Source: Glomus cerebriforme
Taxonomy: Eukaryota > Glomeromycota > Glomeromycetes > Glomerales > Glomeraceae
Direction of reading: 5' to 3'
Assembly: GCA_003550305.1 (NCBI GenBank)
Contig: QKYT01001339.1
Span: 2,375 to 15,347, forward strand
Length of the DNA stretch: 12,973 bases
Below, in pieces: positions 1-9,125 of the stretch (positions are counted from its first letter, which is position 1; every line of letters starts with the position of its first letter). The position numbers and the translations under genes are program-made. Under the pieces are notes generated by a model, which saw only the letters and a list, made by a program, of their open reading frames with translations, was not told where the DNA came from and searched no databases.

Positions 1-478
1 AAAAAAATCACAATGATGTCTTCTTAATATACTGAGCTGATATTAGATATCACATTAATATCATAATGATATCGACCTTTCTATTTTGAAAATTAGTTAT
101 CATAATGTTATTATAACGTTACTATAACATTATTAAAATGATATCAATTCAATATCACTTCAAACCATATATTCATGATATNTTTGTGATATACTGCATC
201 AATATTGAGACNATATCATNTTNACATNATNATTAATTTGTGTTTTTTTAAAAAAATTATTGTTATTGCAATGATATCAATACAATATCAATTCGATAAT
301 TCTTTAAACAAACGTCTTCATGATATCTNTTCGATATTCTGTGTTAATATTGAGATGATATTATGTTGATATCATAATTATATCATTCTGCACATTGATA
401 TCTTTANGATATNAATTTAACATTNTCATTATATCAATTTGGTATCNTTTAAAAATTTAAGGTTTCTGTAAAGTATTA
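1..478. repeat. AT-rich GATATC-type degenerate repeat with ambiguous bases
   Basis: No gene is visible. The stretch is built from recurring words such as ATGATATCAAT, CAATATCA and TCATGATAT. Two diverged copies of a longer unit of roughly 140 bp can be followed, one from about 133 and one from about 271. Each runs from AATGATATCAAT through TTCATGATAT to AATATTGAGA. Eleven N bases (182, 212, 220, 223, 228, 231, 329, 407, 413, 425, 447) all lie here, which suggests a collapsed or poorly resolved repeat in the assembly. It may be the subterminal region of the adjoining hAT element, or independent satellite-like DNA. Confidence 0.6.
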
Positions 479-1390
479 TTATTTCTCATAATTATCATCA
501 TAATTATCATCATCACCTATACTTAATATAGTATTTATATTATAATCATAATCACCTACTTCAGATCTTTTATTATTATTACTTGTTCCACTATCATTAA
601 CTTCATCATCTTTCACATTATTTTCATCTAATCCATTCAATATATCTCTTGAAATATCAGCAATTCCATTAGTAATTAAATCGTGTGATAAATTAGTAAA
701 TTTATCAATCCATGGACTCCTGATTATTACATGACAATTATCTTCAAGTATTATTTTGCCACTTGTAATTAATCTATGTATAGAAGGTTGTTCATCACTA
801 TTTTTCTTATCATTCACTTCTGCAAAAGCCTCTGCAATACATATATTAATCTCATCATCACTAAGGCAAATATTATTTTTTGAATCAATTTCATAAAATC
901 CAAGTTCAGTTTTTAAATTAGATTTCCAATATAAAATCATTTTGCACATGGATTCTATTTTTTTCAAATTAAGATTTAAGCAACGCTTATGGTATAATCA
1001 TCTTAAAGTCAAAAATCTACACTTACAAGATGCTGTATTAGGGCATATTGCAAATAAATAACATACGATTCTTGAAAGAACATCTGGTTCTAGTTCGGTA
1101 TTAATATATTTTTACCAATTTATGGAACTATCTTTAGCAAAACTGATATCTAGATCAAATGGATCTTGCTTATTACTGTATTTTTGTATTTAATCACATA
1201 GGGTTTCAGCCTCATAATGATCAAAATCTAAACTTTTTTTCAATTAAAGCTGCACATTTTAAAACTTTATTAAAGGTAGATTTTTTAAGTAGTGCATTTC
1301 TGAATCAAGAATCCAAAAAAAAACAAGTAATATACTTATCATCATCAAACTCATCACATCTTTTATTCATTACTTTGATACAATAAGAAG
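479..1390 (-). pseudogene. hAT transposase remnant, C-terminal part (dimerisation domain)
   Basis: This is the C-terminal part of a hAT-family DNA transposase, read right to left. From about 1384 the frame gives a segment ending LDS-stop-FRNALLKK, typical of the region before the dimerisation domain. After a frameshift near 1225 it continues through FDHYEAETLCD and QDPFDLDISF to ICPNTASCKCRFLTLR, the hAT-C core normally written NSASCERxFSxLxW. The last 162 codons (967 to 479) are open. They hold IESMCKMILYWKSNLKTELG and an acidic Asp/Asn-rich tail. In-frame stops lie at 1305-1307 (TGA where Arg is expected) and 998-1000 (TGA where Trp is expected). The N-terminal two thirds are missing: the remnant abuts the minisatellite at 1389. 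The family assignment comes from motif recognition. It is certainly non-functional as it stands. Confidence 0.85.
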
Positions 1391-1745
1391 TCCGGTAACC
1401 TAAAAAAAACAGAGAAAGAAATATTAGTAACGTTTCTTTTAATATTAAAAGAATCAATCTCCCTTTTCAACTTATATTTTAAGTCCAGTTCGCCCAAGGA
1501 GTCTGGTAACCTAAAAAAATAGAGAAAAAAACATTAGTAATGTTTCTTTTAATATTAAAAGAAACATTCTCTCTTTTCAACTTACATTCCAAGTCCAGTT
1601 CACCCAAGGAATCCAGTAACCTAAAAAAATAGAGAAAGAAAGAAACATTAGTAACATTTTTTTAATATTAAAAAAAGTCTCTCCCTCTTTCAACTTACAT
1701 TCAAGTCACCCAAGGAGTCCGATAACCTAAAAAAAAGAAAAAAAA
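1389..1745. repeat. 105-111 bp tandem minisatellite with internal palindrome
   Basis: Three direct copies start at 1389, 1500 and 1610, with a truncated fourth at 1715. Each begins AGTCyGGTAACCTAAAAAAA or a close variant and ends CAAGTCCAGTTCrCCCAAGG. Every unit carries an inverted repeat centred on TTTTAATATTAAAA. In copy 2 this is a perfect 26-bp palindrome at 1541-1566, flanked by a second one (AACATTAGTAATGTT). The copies differ by substitutions and small indels, so the array is not freshly expanded. It truncates the hAT remnant on its left. Confidence 0.9.
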
Positions 1746-1800
1746 ATATAAAAAAAAAATAAATGATTATCAAAATACTAAAACTGTATGTATATCATAT

Positions 1801-1920
1801 GATATATTACGCCAAAACGCTAAAACAGTTTCAGCAGTTTTGGCATTTCAGATGATTTTGCAAAACTAGTTTTGGCAGTTTCGCATATGCCATTCTGCCA
1901 AAACTCTTTAGTTTTGGCAA
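1801..1920. repeat. Cluster of GCCAAAAC / GTTTTGGC words in both orientations
   Basis: The 8-mer GCCAAAAC or its complement occurs five times in 108 bp: 1811-1818 (+), 1837-1844 (-), 1869-1876 (-), 1897-1904 (+) and 1911-1918 (-). Partial copies lie between them. The pairs 1811/1837 and 1897/1911 can fold into hairpins. hAT elements commonly carry short subterminal motif clusters that bind transposase, and this cluster lies just upstream of the second hAT coding remnant. It may therefore be that element's left subterminal region. That link is inferred; no terminal inverted repeat was found here. Confidence 0.6.
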
Positions 1921-1972
1921 GCAACCTTAATTGTCAGAACTGATATTAAAATTAATAAAAGTAATTATTAAA

Positions 1973-4449
1973 TTTTTTGTAAATCTTGTATAGAAGAGTT
2001 AAAAGAGGAGAAAGAATGCAAAATATAGGTTTTAAATAAAAAAGATCAGATTATTCAACATTTTAAGAAATGTACAAATTTTCTTAATAAATAAAACAGA
2101 TGAAAAAGTGTGAAAAGAAATTTTTGGACTTTTAGAATCTAATATTTTAAATTTAATTCCTCAAAAAGAAAATGTAAATATTTAAATTTTAAATAGTTTT
2201 ATTTATAATAAATATATATTAATTTTATTTAATTTAATTTTAGTTTTAGAATTACAATCTTCTTTACTATCAGTCTCTTTTCATAAAATAATTAATCATT
2301 CTTCATATTATAGACCTATGGATAATTATATAGTTTGATTTTTATCTAATGAAGATTTAAAAAAATTTCAAATATTACTTTTTCAGCTTTCAGTTTCCTG
2401 TGGATGGGTATTATCTTAAATTAATAAGTCTGAAGTAAAAGAACTTTTTGAATTTTTAAATCCATTTCTTAAATTACCTGATTGGCATATTCTTGGAGGT
2501 GAAATATTAAAGAGTTATAACTGAATCAGATAAAGTTATAGAATCTATATTTAAAAAAGATCCAGTTGAAGTAACTTTAACTTTTAATAGGTAAACCAAT
2601 ATAAAGAATAAGCAATTGTTAGGAATAATTTTATTGATATCAGAAGGAAATCTTATGTTTGGAAAGCAGTTAATATTAGTTCTGAACGTGAAAATTATAT
2701 GGTAATAATAAATAAAGTTAAATTAATGCTTTATGAATTGAAAAGCAAAGATATTACTGTTTATGCAATAGTTACTAATAATGCATCAGCATATGCAGCA
2801 GCTAGATAAATATTATCTTAATTGATTTATTTAATTTTTTATAAATTATAATTAAAATTTTATTTTTATTTTTCTAAATAAAGATGTAAATTAAGAATTT
2901 TTCACAAATCAATAGTATTTTTGCCATGTTTTACATATCAAATTAATTTATGTGTTGGAAAATCTTTAAAGAGTGTACAGAATTTAAAATTACTATTGAT
3001 TATATTATTCAACTTATTACTTATTTTAAAAATTCAAATCACAAATTTTTTATTGTAAAATTACAGGATCAGTAATATAAAACTTATGAAAAATGTATTG
3101 CAATAGTTGTTTCTGAAAAAATAAGATGAAATAGTCTTTATTATATGTGTATAAGTCTCTTAAAAATGCAGCAAGCATTACAAGTAAGTTTATTTAATTA
3201 ATTTATATTTGTAAAATAATTTTTAATTTTTATCATTTTTTTTATTAGATACTTGCAATTAATTTCAAATTACCAATTATTGAATCTTGACTCATCAAGA
3301 AAAACCTCAAACTTTACCACATGAGATATTTAAAATTATTGATTCCACATCATTCTGGAATCAAATTATTCTTATTAATAAAATTCTTGAACTATATTGC
3401 AAAATACTTAATATATTACAATATAATAAGGTATGTTTATTTCAGGTAATGCATAATATAAATTATTTAGTTCAATTTTAATTAAATTATTCATATAAAG
3501 AACTTGCTATAAAGTGTTGAAATGATTGGAAATAATCTATTTTTATGTTATCTTATTTACTACATCCTGAATATTGGATGAATTAATTTAATAATGAAGT
3601 TCTAGTATTAATTATCTGGAATTTAAAAAATGGTTAATGTATTACTATTATGCATAATCTGAAAAAGAAGCAAAATATATACTTCATGAATTTGATAATT
3701 TTTAGCTAGCAAAGTATTCTTTTGATTATAATACTTACTTATAACCAATTTAATAATAATATTTGACATTATTAGTGCTATATAAGTATTTCAACAAATG
3801 AATTAGGCATTATAACATGTAGGATTTTTGGTATTTGTGTAAATACAACTTCTATAAAGAGGTTGTGGAGTTGTATGGGTTTTTTGCAAACAAAAAGGCA
3901 TAATAGATTAATGGTATATTTATAATTTATTTTATATTTTATAATTTATATTTTATTAATTTATTAATTTATTAATTTTATTTTAATATTTTAATTTTTA
4001 TATACATAGTTATCTAAAGCTCTTCAAATGAGCAAATTAAGAGCTGATATTACATATAATCATTATCTTAATAATAGTTCAATATTAACTAAAATTATAG
4101 TAAATAAAAATGATGTTAATAATAATCATAATTTTAGTAATTTAAATAAGTTAGAAAATAATAATAATAATGATTTAGTTATTAATTTAGAAAAAGAAAC
4201 TGAATTGGAAGATTTGAATGATAAAAGTGATGGATTAAATGATGGATCAGATGATAAATCAGAAGGTGAATTTAATCTTCAAGATTGGGCAAAAATACTA
4301 GAAAGTGAGAAAAATTCTGAAGTTGATGAAGAATTTGATAAAAGTAATGATATATTAAATAATATTACCATCCTGCTAATGATTTGAATATTAAATAGAA
4401 GTTGTTAACACTTTTTAAAGTTAATGCAAGTATAGATTTACCATTTTAA
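1973..4449 (+). pseudogene. hAT transposase, near full length, heavily decayed
   Basis: A second, different hAT transposase, broken by many stops and frameshifts. From 1975 comes a BED-like zinc-finger remnant (FCKSCIEEL ... IIQHFKKC). Next, around 2380-2510, is the conserved LFQLSVSCGWVL / ELFEFLNPFLKLPDWHILGG region. From 2640 comes VWKAVNISSERENYMV, then VYAIVTNNASAYAAAR, part of the RNase H-like catalytic fold. From 2900 comes a PCFTYQINLCVGKIF-like stretch, then KIR-stop-NSLYY, where the stop replaces the usual Trp. An open stretch (3287-3481) holds LPHEIFKIIDSTSFWNQI. The dimerisation domain reads ELGIITCRIFGICVNTTSIK from 3800 and continues after a phase-0 intron (3914-4009, GTATAT...CATAG) into LSKALQMSKLRADITY and an acidic tail ending at 4449. 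Another intron, 3184-3248, keeps GTAAGT and TTAG. The family call is firm; the outer limits are approximate. Confidence 0.85.
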
Positions 4450-4593
4450 TTGAGAAATATTTATGTATTGCAGGTTACTTTAATTAGGAGATTGTATAAA
4501 ATTAATGTTATAAATAGAAATGTGTATCATGTTATAATTTGCACATTATTAAAAGGCAAAAACTATATAAAGAACCTTTATTTACAGGTAGGT

Positions 4594-4614
4594 GGAAGGT
4601 TTGGAAGGTTTGGA
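4594..4614. repeat. 9-bp tandem GGAAGGTTT
   Basis: GGAAGGTTT is repeated twice, with a third copy begun, just 3' of the second hAT coding remnant. It lies in an otherwise AT-rich stretch (4450-4865) where I see no credible gene. The open frame at 4450-4680 has no recognisable motif and AT-driven composition. Confidence 0.5.
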
Positions 4615-4865
4615 AAAAATAAATATTTTGCAAATTTCTTGCATTTTAAAGTCATTTTCTTTACTAATAAAATTTTATGAGTTTTTATCTGATTTTTATG
4701 AATAAAGATTTATTTAAAAGAGAAAAAAGTTCTGCATATTATTTTTTAATTTATATAAATAATTTTATTATATTTTAATTAGATATTATTTTATTAAAAA
4801 TTATAAAAATTTTAAAAATTTTATAGATCTTAAAAACTTCAGTTTAAATTATGTGATATATATAA

Positions 4866-4967
4866 ATGTCCAAATAAATGTTCAGAACATTAAAAATGTT
4901 AAACATGGATAAGAACTGTTCAGTCTTGGATGTCCAATATCCATATCCATGTCCAATGATAACACTG
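4866..4967 (+). mobile_element. Candidate hAT 3' terminus (minus strand begins CAGTGTTATC)
   Basis: Read on the minus strand from 4967, the sequence begins CAGTGTTATCATTGGACATG and continues as short GGATAT / GGACAT repeats. hAT termini often begin CAGTG or CAGGG and carry short subterminal repeats. Inside lies a perfect inverted repeat, AATGTT-cag-AACATT (4877-4891). The position, about 500 bp past the stop of the second hAT gene and in the right orientation, fits its 3' end. No matching 5' end was found upstream, and the following 8 bp (CACCAGGG) could not be paired with a target duplication at the other end. An alternative is that 4878-5105 is part of some unknown coding sequence, since both strands are largely open there. 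Confidence 0.35.
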
Positions 4968-5105
4968 CACCAGGGTGTAGTATTTTTAGGCAGATTTTTT
5001 TCAGGCTGGGATTGGTTATCTCTTGCAGATCAAAGGAATTTTATATGTACACAAGAATTGCATATCAATTGTAAGATTATTTTTTCTACAGTGCATACAA
5101 TCTAG

Positions 5106-5362
5106 TCTTAACAAAAAAATTTTTAAGCGGCCAAATTTTTTATATTATGTAATATTTAAACTCGTAATTTTATTAGTCAGATTTATATAATTTAAGTTAT
5201 AATTCTTAATTCTAACCAAATTTATATATAATTCTAGACAAATTTATATAGTTAATAACTAAATAAAAGTAATTTTGTTCAGATTTATGTATAATTCTGG
5301 TCAGAATAAAAACGGGCAAATATTTAATTTAATAGTAAAATATTCCAACTTTGAATTACTAC
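5106..5362. repeat. AT-rich spacer with degenerate CAGATTTATATAATTCT motif
   Basis: No gene is seen. A diverged motif of the form CArATTTATrTAtAATTCT recurs at about 5178, 5216, 5237 and 5279. The last copy runs into AATTCTGGTCAGAATA, a near-palindrome similar to AATTCCGGCCAGAATT at 11859-11874. This suggests remnants of one dispersed small repeat on both sides of the gene cluster. Confidence 0.4.
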
Positions 5363-5364
5363 TA

Positions 5365-5642
5365 CCGTATAGTTCCAAAATTAAGTACACTTTTTTTGTT
5401 ATAATTTTGGTGTATAATTTTTAAAAAAAAATCATATTTATATTAATTTTGTATTTAGGATATCTCGTGATCCAGTGATTAGAAATTAATGTAATTTAGC
5501 TCATTGGATTCGTTTCAATAAGAGGAATCCAATGGTATTATTTCATACTCTAGGATAAATCAAAAGAGTGCTTATTTTCGGGTTATTTTTTATATGTAGG
5601 GATGCTTATTTTTGGGTGATACTTAATTTTGGAATTATATGG
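5365..5642. mobile_element. 278-bp Tc1/mariner-type MITE with TA target duplications
   Basis: A short non-coding element bounded by terminal inverted repeats of about 28 bp. The left end begins CCGTATAGTTCCAAAATTAA at 5365. The right end, read on the minus strand from 5642, begins CCATATAATTCCAAAATTAA. The arms differ at only a few positions. TA dinucleotides lie directly outside both ends (5363-5364 and 5643-5644), as expected for Tc1/mariner insertion. The interior has no transposase. It contains a perfect 10-bp stem CATTGGATTC / GAATCCAATG (5501-5534 region) and a near-repeat of GTGCTTATTTTCGGGT close to the right end. It would need a transposase supplied in trans. The open frame at 5568-5753 straddles the element's end and is not a gene. 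Confidence 0.75.
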
Positions 5643-5796
5643 TATTTTATTAAAAAATATTTTACAGGAAATTTAAAACATAGTTTTATTAAGCTTAATC
5701 TGTTATATTATTATACGTTTATACTTTATGTTTATCTTTTTTTGAATAAGTAGTAGTGATTTAACTTTTATCAAATGATAAATGATTGGTTAAAAA

Positions 5797-6111
5797 TTAC
5801 CAGCCCGATATGGGCAAACCTTTTATAATTGCTTTATTAATATATACTGCTATTTTTTCTAATTGCCGATCATGTCACCAGGGCGCAGTAGAATGTGGCG
5901 CAATATTACGCGAACCTGATCCTTTTAAGACTTTAACAATTCCATAATCGGTTTCATCTACAGTTAGATTTAATGAACATCTTTGGGTGCTAGTTAAATA
6001 TCGCTGGGAAAAAATCACATGCGCGTTCCGTTTTGGAACGCTGATCACTTTTAAAAAAATTCCATTAATACCAAACTGGCAGTTGGTATTTCTGACGATG
6101 CAAAAATCGAT
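5797..6111 (-). pseudogene. Unrecognised conserved-looking ORF, broken by one TGA
   Basis: Read right to left from 6111, 78 codons are open and then meet TGA at 5875-5877. The same frame continues for 25 more codons to TAA at 5797-5799. The product has coding-like composition. Its segments include NTNCQFGINGIFLKVISVPK, a basic-polar stretch with AHVIFSQRYLTST, then CSLNLTVDETDYGIVKVLKG, SGSRNIAPHSTAPW and, after the stop, HDRQLEKIAVYINKAI ending GLPISGW. A TAA (6112-6114) lies just upstream and there is no ATG, so this is the 3' part of something larger. I do not recognise the family. TGA could be a C-to-T change of CGA. Its setting between a MITE and gene A favours a relic of a mobile element, but a degraded host gene is possible. 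Confidence 0.55.
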
Positions 6112-6129
6112 TTATAGCAATCAGAATAC

Positions 6130-6135
6130 TTTATT
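6130..6135 (-). terminator. Candidate poly(A) signal AATAAA for gene A
   Basis: AATAAA on the minus strand lies about 137 bp past the gene A stop codon (6272-6274). The position is plausible for the 3' end, but the hexamer is common by chance in AT-rich DNA. Confidence 0.35.
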
Positions 6136-6271
6136 TTTTTTAATGCACCAAACACTATTTTCATAAGCTAAAAAAGACAACACGAACTAAAAATACATAT
6201 TATGATGCGAAATTGACAGTCTTGTAGCACTAATCATTTGTAAGCTATAACGTAAAAAAAACAAACTAGTT

Positions 6272-8901
6272 TCAAATCAATGGTTGTAACTCCGAAGGTG
6301 ATCCACCAGGACATGGTGACTTAGGAAATGAAAGTTTATTTCCATTTTCCTCATTCTTTTTCTTTTCTGGTGTATCCTGCACTGAAGTTGTATTTATATG
6401 ATTAGGTCTAGTCACGACTTTATTCATTGCTTTAATTGTTGACAACTCATCAACCTGTAATAATAAAGTCAGTTATTATTAGTATTTGATTATTTGATAA
6501 GAGCGTATGTGAACATTTCTAATCCGTACCTGAAAGTTCATTAAATCAATCATGGTTTTTGCAAATTGTTCAAAATCGTCGAATGATACTGGTATTTTAA
6601 TACTTGTGAATGTTTGAAGGATGTATATCGATGGTAGTGGACGAATCAAATTATAAAATATAATATATATATGAGTCACTAAACTTTTTACTACTTAACC
6701 TCTAATCAAATACTTACTGGCAGATTGTACCAAATAAATGCGTGCTTTGTCTTTAGGTACATTCTGCAATAGGTTATTCAGAATTCGCATAGAATTTCTA
6801 CATAATTTAACCTCATCACCGTCTTCTTTCGATTCAGGTGCTCGTCTGCCGTATGAGAACTCGAATAGAATTATAGCTTCACTTTTTTTTGTCTTGATCA
6901 CTTTAATAAGTCCGTCCATTTTGTGATGTTTTGTATGGGGGGTTGTTAACTCAATCCTAAATAAAACAAAAAGAAAATTAACAACAAATTAGCTTTACCA
7001 TTTTGAATTTTACAAATTGATACTTACCATACAAGTTCTACCACATCTTGACGCATACGAAATAATCTATTTATAATATATACAGTTGTATCTATTGAAT
7101 AAGTTCTTTCATAATCAAGGCTTTTGTTTTCAATTCTTGTTGGCGCTTCAAGTCACTCAGAACTATTTATAGAAAGATTATTTGAGTATTTTGTTGTGAA
7201 TTGTCAAAAATTCCAAATAAACACTTACAAATGTATTAAAATCCGTTGTGCAATGTCATGACCCTCATGACGATAGGAATTGAATGATTCAATTGGAATT
7301 ACAAAAGAATTGCGAACCATATATGGAATGGTTACTCTATCAGCATCTTCGGTGAATTGATTTATATATTTCTTAAATTCGTCTGTTTGTTTCCAGGATT
7401 TTTGTTCGAGAACTTTATTGAGCCATTCAATCTGTCTTTCATCCAATGATCTATTAACTCTTTCGGACACCTTATCATTGGATAAATCAATAATATTGTT
7501 AAGAGATATAGATGACATGCAATCTTTTCCGGACTTTTTATCTTTTTCTTTTTGTGCAGACAAAATAGCGAGTAATTTACTGCGAATATCCATTTCGTCC
7601 TAGAAATTAAATAGAAATGAACATATAATTAAAAAGCAATAAACCTAACAAATAATAAAATACCTGCGTGAGTTTCCTGATTTCCTTTTCACCTTGATCT
7701 ATGTCAATTGATTCTGTCTCGCTCTCTTCTGGGCCAGGTGATATGCTATCAAGATCTTGTGACTTGTTATCAAAGGAAGCAGAACTTTGTGCGATTTTAA
7801 TTGAACTTGATGATGATGAATTATCTTTCGAAAAGTTAGAACTCTCGGCTGAATTAATGGCTCTATTATTGCTAATGAATGGGTCGTCAATATCGTCATC
7901 CACGTTTTCTTCTTTCCTGCTGGTGGTTTTGGCCTGTTTACATAACAAATAGAGAATTTTTTAGAGGAATTGCGTGAACAATCCTTACAATAGGGTTGCA
8001 TTCTATACATACCTTCTTAGGAACTGAGCCAACCGATTCTTTATGGAGTTCCGATTCTTTATTCTGTAGATATCAAAGTAGTCATTAAGAAGTACTCGCA
8101 TAAATTTCAAGGCAACATAAGATAAAGATACTAACTTTTTTTGGAAGAGACAATTGCTTTTTCCGCTTTGGTATACGGACATGCATGAAATCATCATCGG
8201 ACTAAATACAAAAGAAAGAGTTAGTTTCTATCGGACAATCACTTCCAGCAAAAAAATACCTCTTTGTCTAGTTTTGATGATAATCCAGTGAAATTTCCAC
8301 GATTGTTATTACTGCTAATACATATATTTCCATTCCCGGTAATTGGTTGGTGGACGTGAATCTGACCATGTAGACGCTTATCATTCCACTTCTTTGCTTT
8401 TTTACGGTCACCCTAAGTATGGAAAGAATTAATAATAGTATTCTGACTAACATCCCAATTCATCATTGATTTTCATCCCACCAAACATCATAGCGACCGA
8501 GCAGGCCTCCTGTGCCCAGTGGGTCCAGTGCAGACTCAGCAAACAGCCTTGAATGTCAGACGACCAAGCAGGCCTCCCGACACGTCATTCCCAGTTTTGT
8601 GGCTCAGCGAACAGCTTTGAATGTCAGGCGACCGAGAAGGCCTCCAAACACGCCACGTTCTCTCCAAACTATCTTCCAATAAAAAATAATTTTTACTTGC
8701 CTTATTATAGTTATCAAGAAGCACCCGTGCGCACTCTCGCCTGCTACCATGATCAAAGTCAACGATTGCTCTGAGTGATTTTATATAACAGTCCGTCTTG
8801 TGGTCAAACGACTCTATATCGCACTCGTCCAAAAAATCGAGAATACTCCAACTTTCATGATTTCGGTTGAAATATTCGTGAAATTTATTTTCGTTGGACA
8901 T
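6272..8901 (-). CDS. Gene A: ten-exon protein with SAP-like N-terminus and PD-(D/E)XK-like C-terminus
   Basis: Exons: 8901-8701, 8412-8260, 8201-8136, 8063-8013, 7933-7664, 7599-7229, 7135-7028, 6956-6718, 6678-6530 and 6454-6272. They join in frame to about 596 aa. Residues 7-49 (FHEYFNRN, W18, LDFLDECDIES, K35, YIKSL) look like a short SAP-like helix-loop-helix module shared with gene B. Residues 69-80 and 127-140 are Lys/Arg-rich, including IPKRKKQLSLPKK, a likely nuclear signal. Residues 158-247 are an acidic, Ser-rich linker with six Ser at 196-201. From about 372, YERTYSIDTTVYIINRLF, KMDGLIKV (D421), FEFSYG (E439, S441), KEDGDEVKLCRNS, then IYLVQSA and PVSFDDFEQF follow the order of PD-(D/E)XK-type domains. 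The usual ExK lysine is Ser here, so activity is doubtful. Intron 1 begins GC, and intron 8 is only 39 nt. The 7163 acceptor for exon 7 would include an in-frame TGA; the one at 7136 avoids it. Exon structure is well supported, function is inferred. Confidence 0.8.
8493..8656. repeat. 67-bp GC-rich minisatellite inside intron 1 of gene A
   Basis: Units start at 8493, 8560 and 8628 with GCGACCGAGCAGGCCTCC or close variants. They run through CTCAGCrAACAGCyTTGAATGTCAG. There are about 2.4 copies, with the third cut off near 8656. The repeat is far more GC-rich than its surroundings and fills most of the 288-nt intron (8413-8700). That intron has a GC donor (GCAAGTAAAA on the minus strand) and a TTAG acceptor. 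Confidence 0.9.
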
Positions 8902-9125
8902 CGTTGTGAAAAGTAATACCTTCCGAAATCCGAAGTCGAATAAAGTAATACTGATGGCATTGGAAGTTGTTTGGAAATGTGTGAAAATTATTACTTACAT
9001 AAAAATCTCAAAAATGCTAATGATATGCATTTATATAAAGCTAGAGTTATTTCTGAATGCCAGTTATCTTAGCTATCTTCAGAAAATCCATTACGAATTA
9101 CTATTCAAGGAACTCATTCTATATT
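8902..9125 (-). promoter_or_regulatory. Gene A upstream region with TATA-like box
   Basis: This 224-bp gap separates gene B's last exon from the gene A ATG. On the minus strand TATATAA lies at 9037-9031, about 130 bp before the start codon, a reasonable TATA distance if the leader is short. On the plus strand, a frame through 9003-9180 gives coding-like text (NANDMHLYKARVISECQLS, then after one stop GTHSIFHNNIIGAGFSIFVP). It has no start or recognised domain and overlaps gene B's last exon on the other strand; it may be an old coding relic. Confidence 0.35.

Noticed and set aside
1159..1386. Plus-strand open frame
   Set aside because: It is antisense to the hAT remnant, whose motifs are on the minus strand.
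1389..1745. CRISPR array
   Set aside because: The whole unit repeats; there are no unique spacers between short repeats, and the genome is eukaryotic.
4878..5105. Plus-strand open frame as a gene
   Set aside because: It overlaps the candidate hAT end; the opposite strand is nearly as open and no domain is recognisable.
4968..5890. CACCAGGGTGTAGTA (4968-4982) and CACCAGGGCGCAGTA (5876-5890) as a target duplication or shared element end
   Set aside because: The match is 13 of 15 bases but nothing around it aligns, and neither position bounds a recognisable element.
6023..6041. GCGTTCC-GTTTT-GGAACGC hairpin as a terminator or RNA element
   Set aside because: It lies inside the coding-like frame of the 5797-6111 ORF and has no T-run; probably incidental.
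7151..7162. In-frame TGA as proof that gene A is a pseudogene, or as selenocysteine
   Set aside because: An acceptor at 7136 skips it while keeping the frame, and all other exons are clean.
6738..7952. Plus-strand open frames at 6738-6926, 7418-7603 and 7701-7952
   Set aside because: They are antisense shadows of gene A exons 8, 6 and 5.
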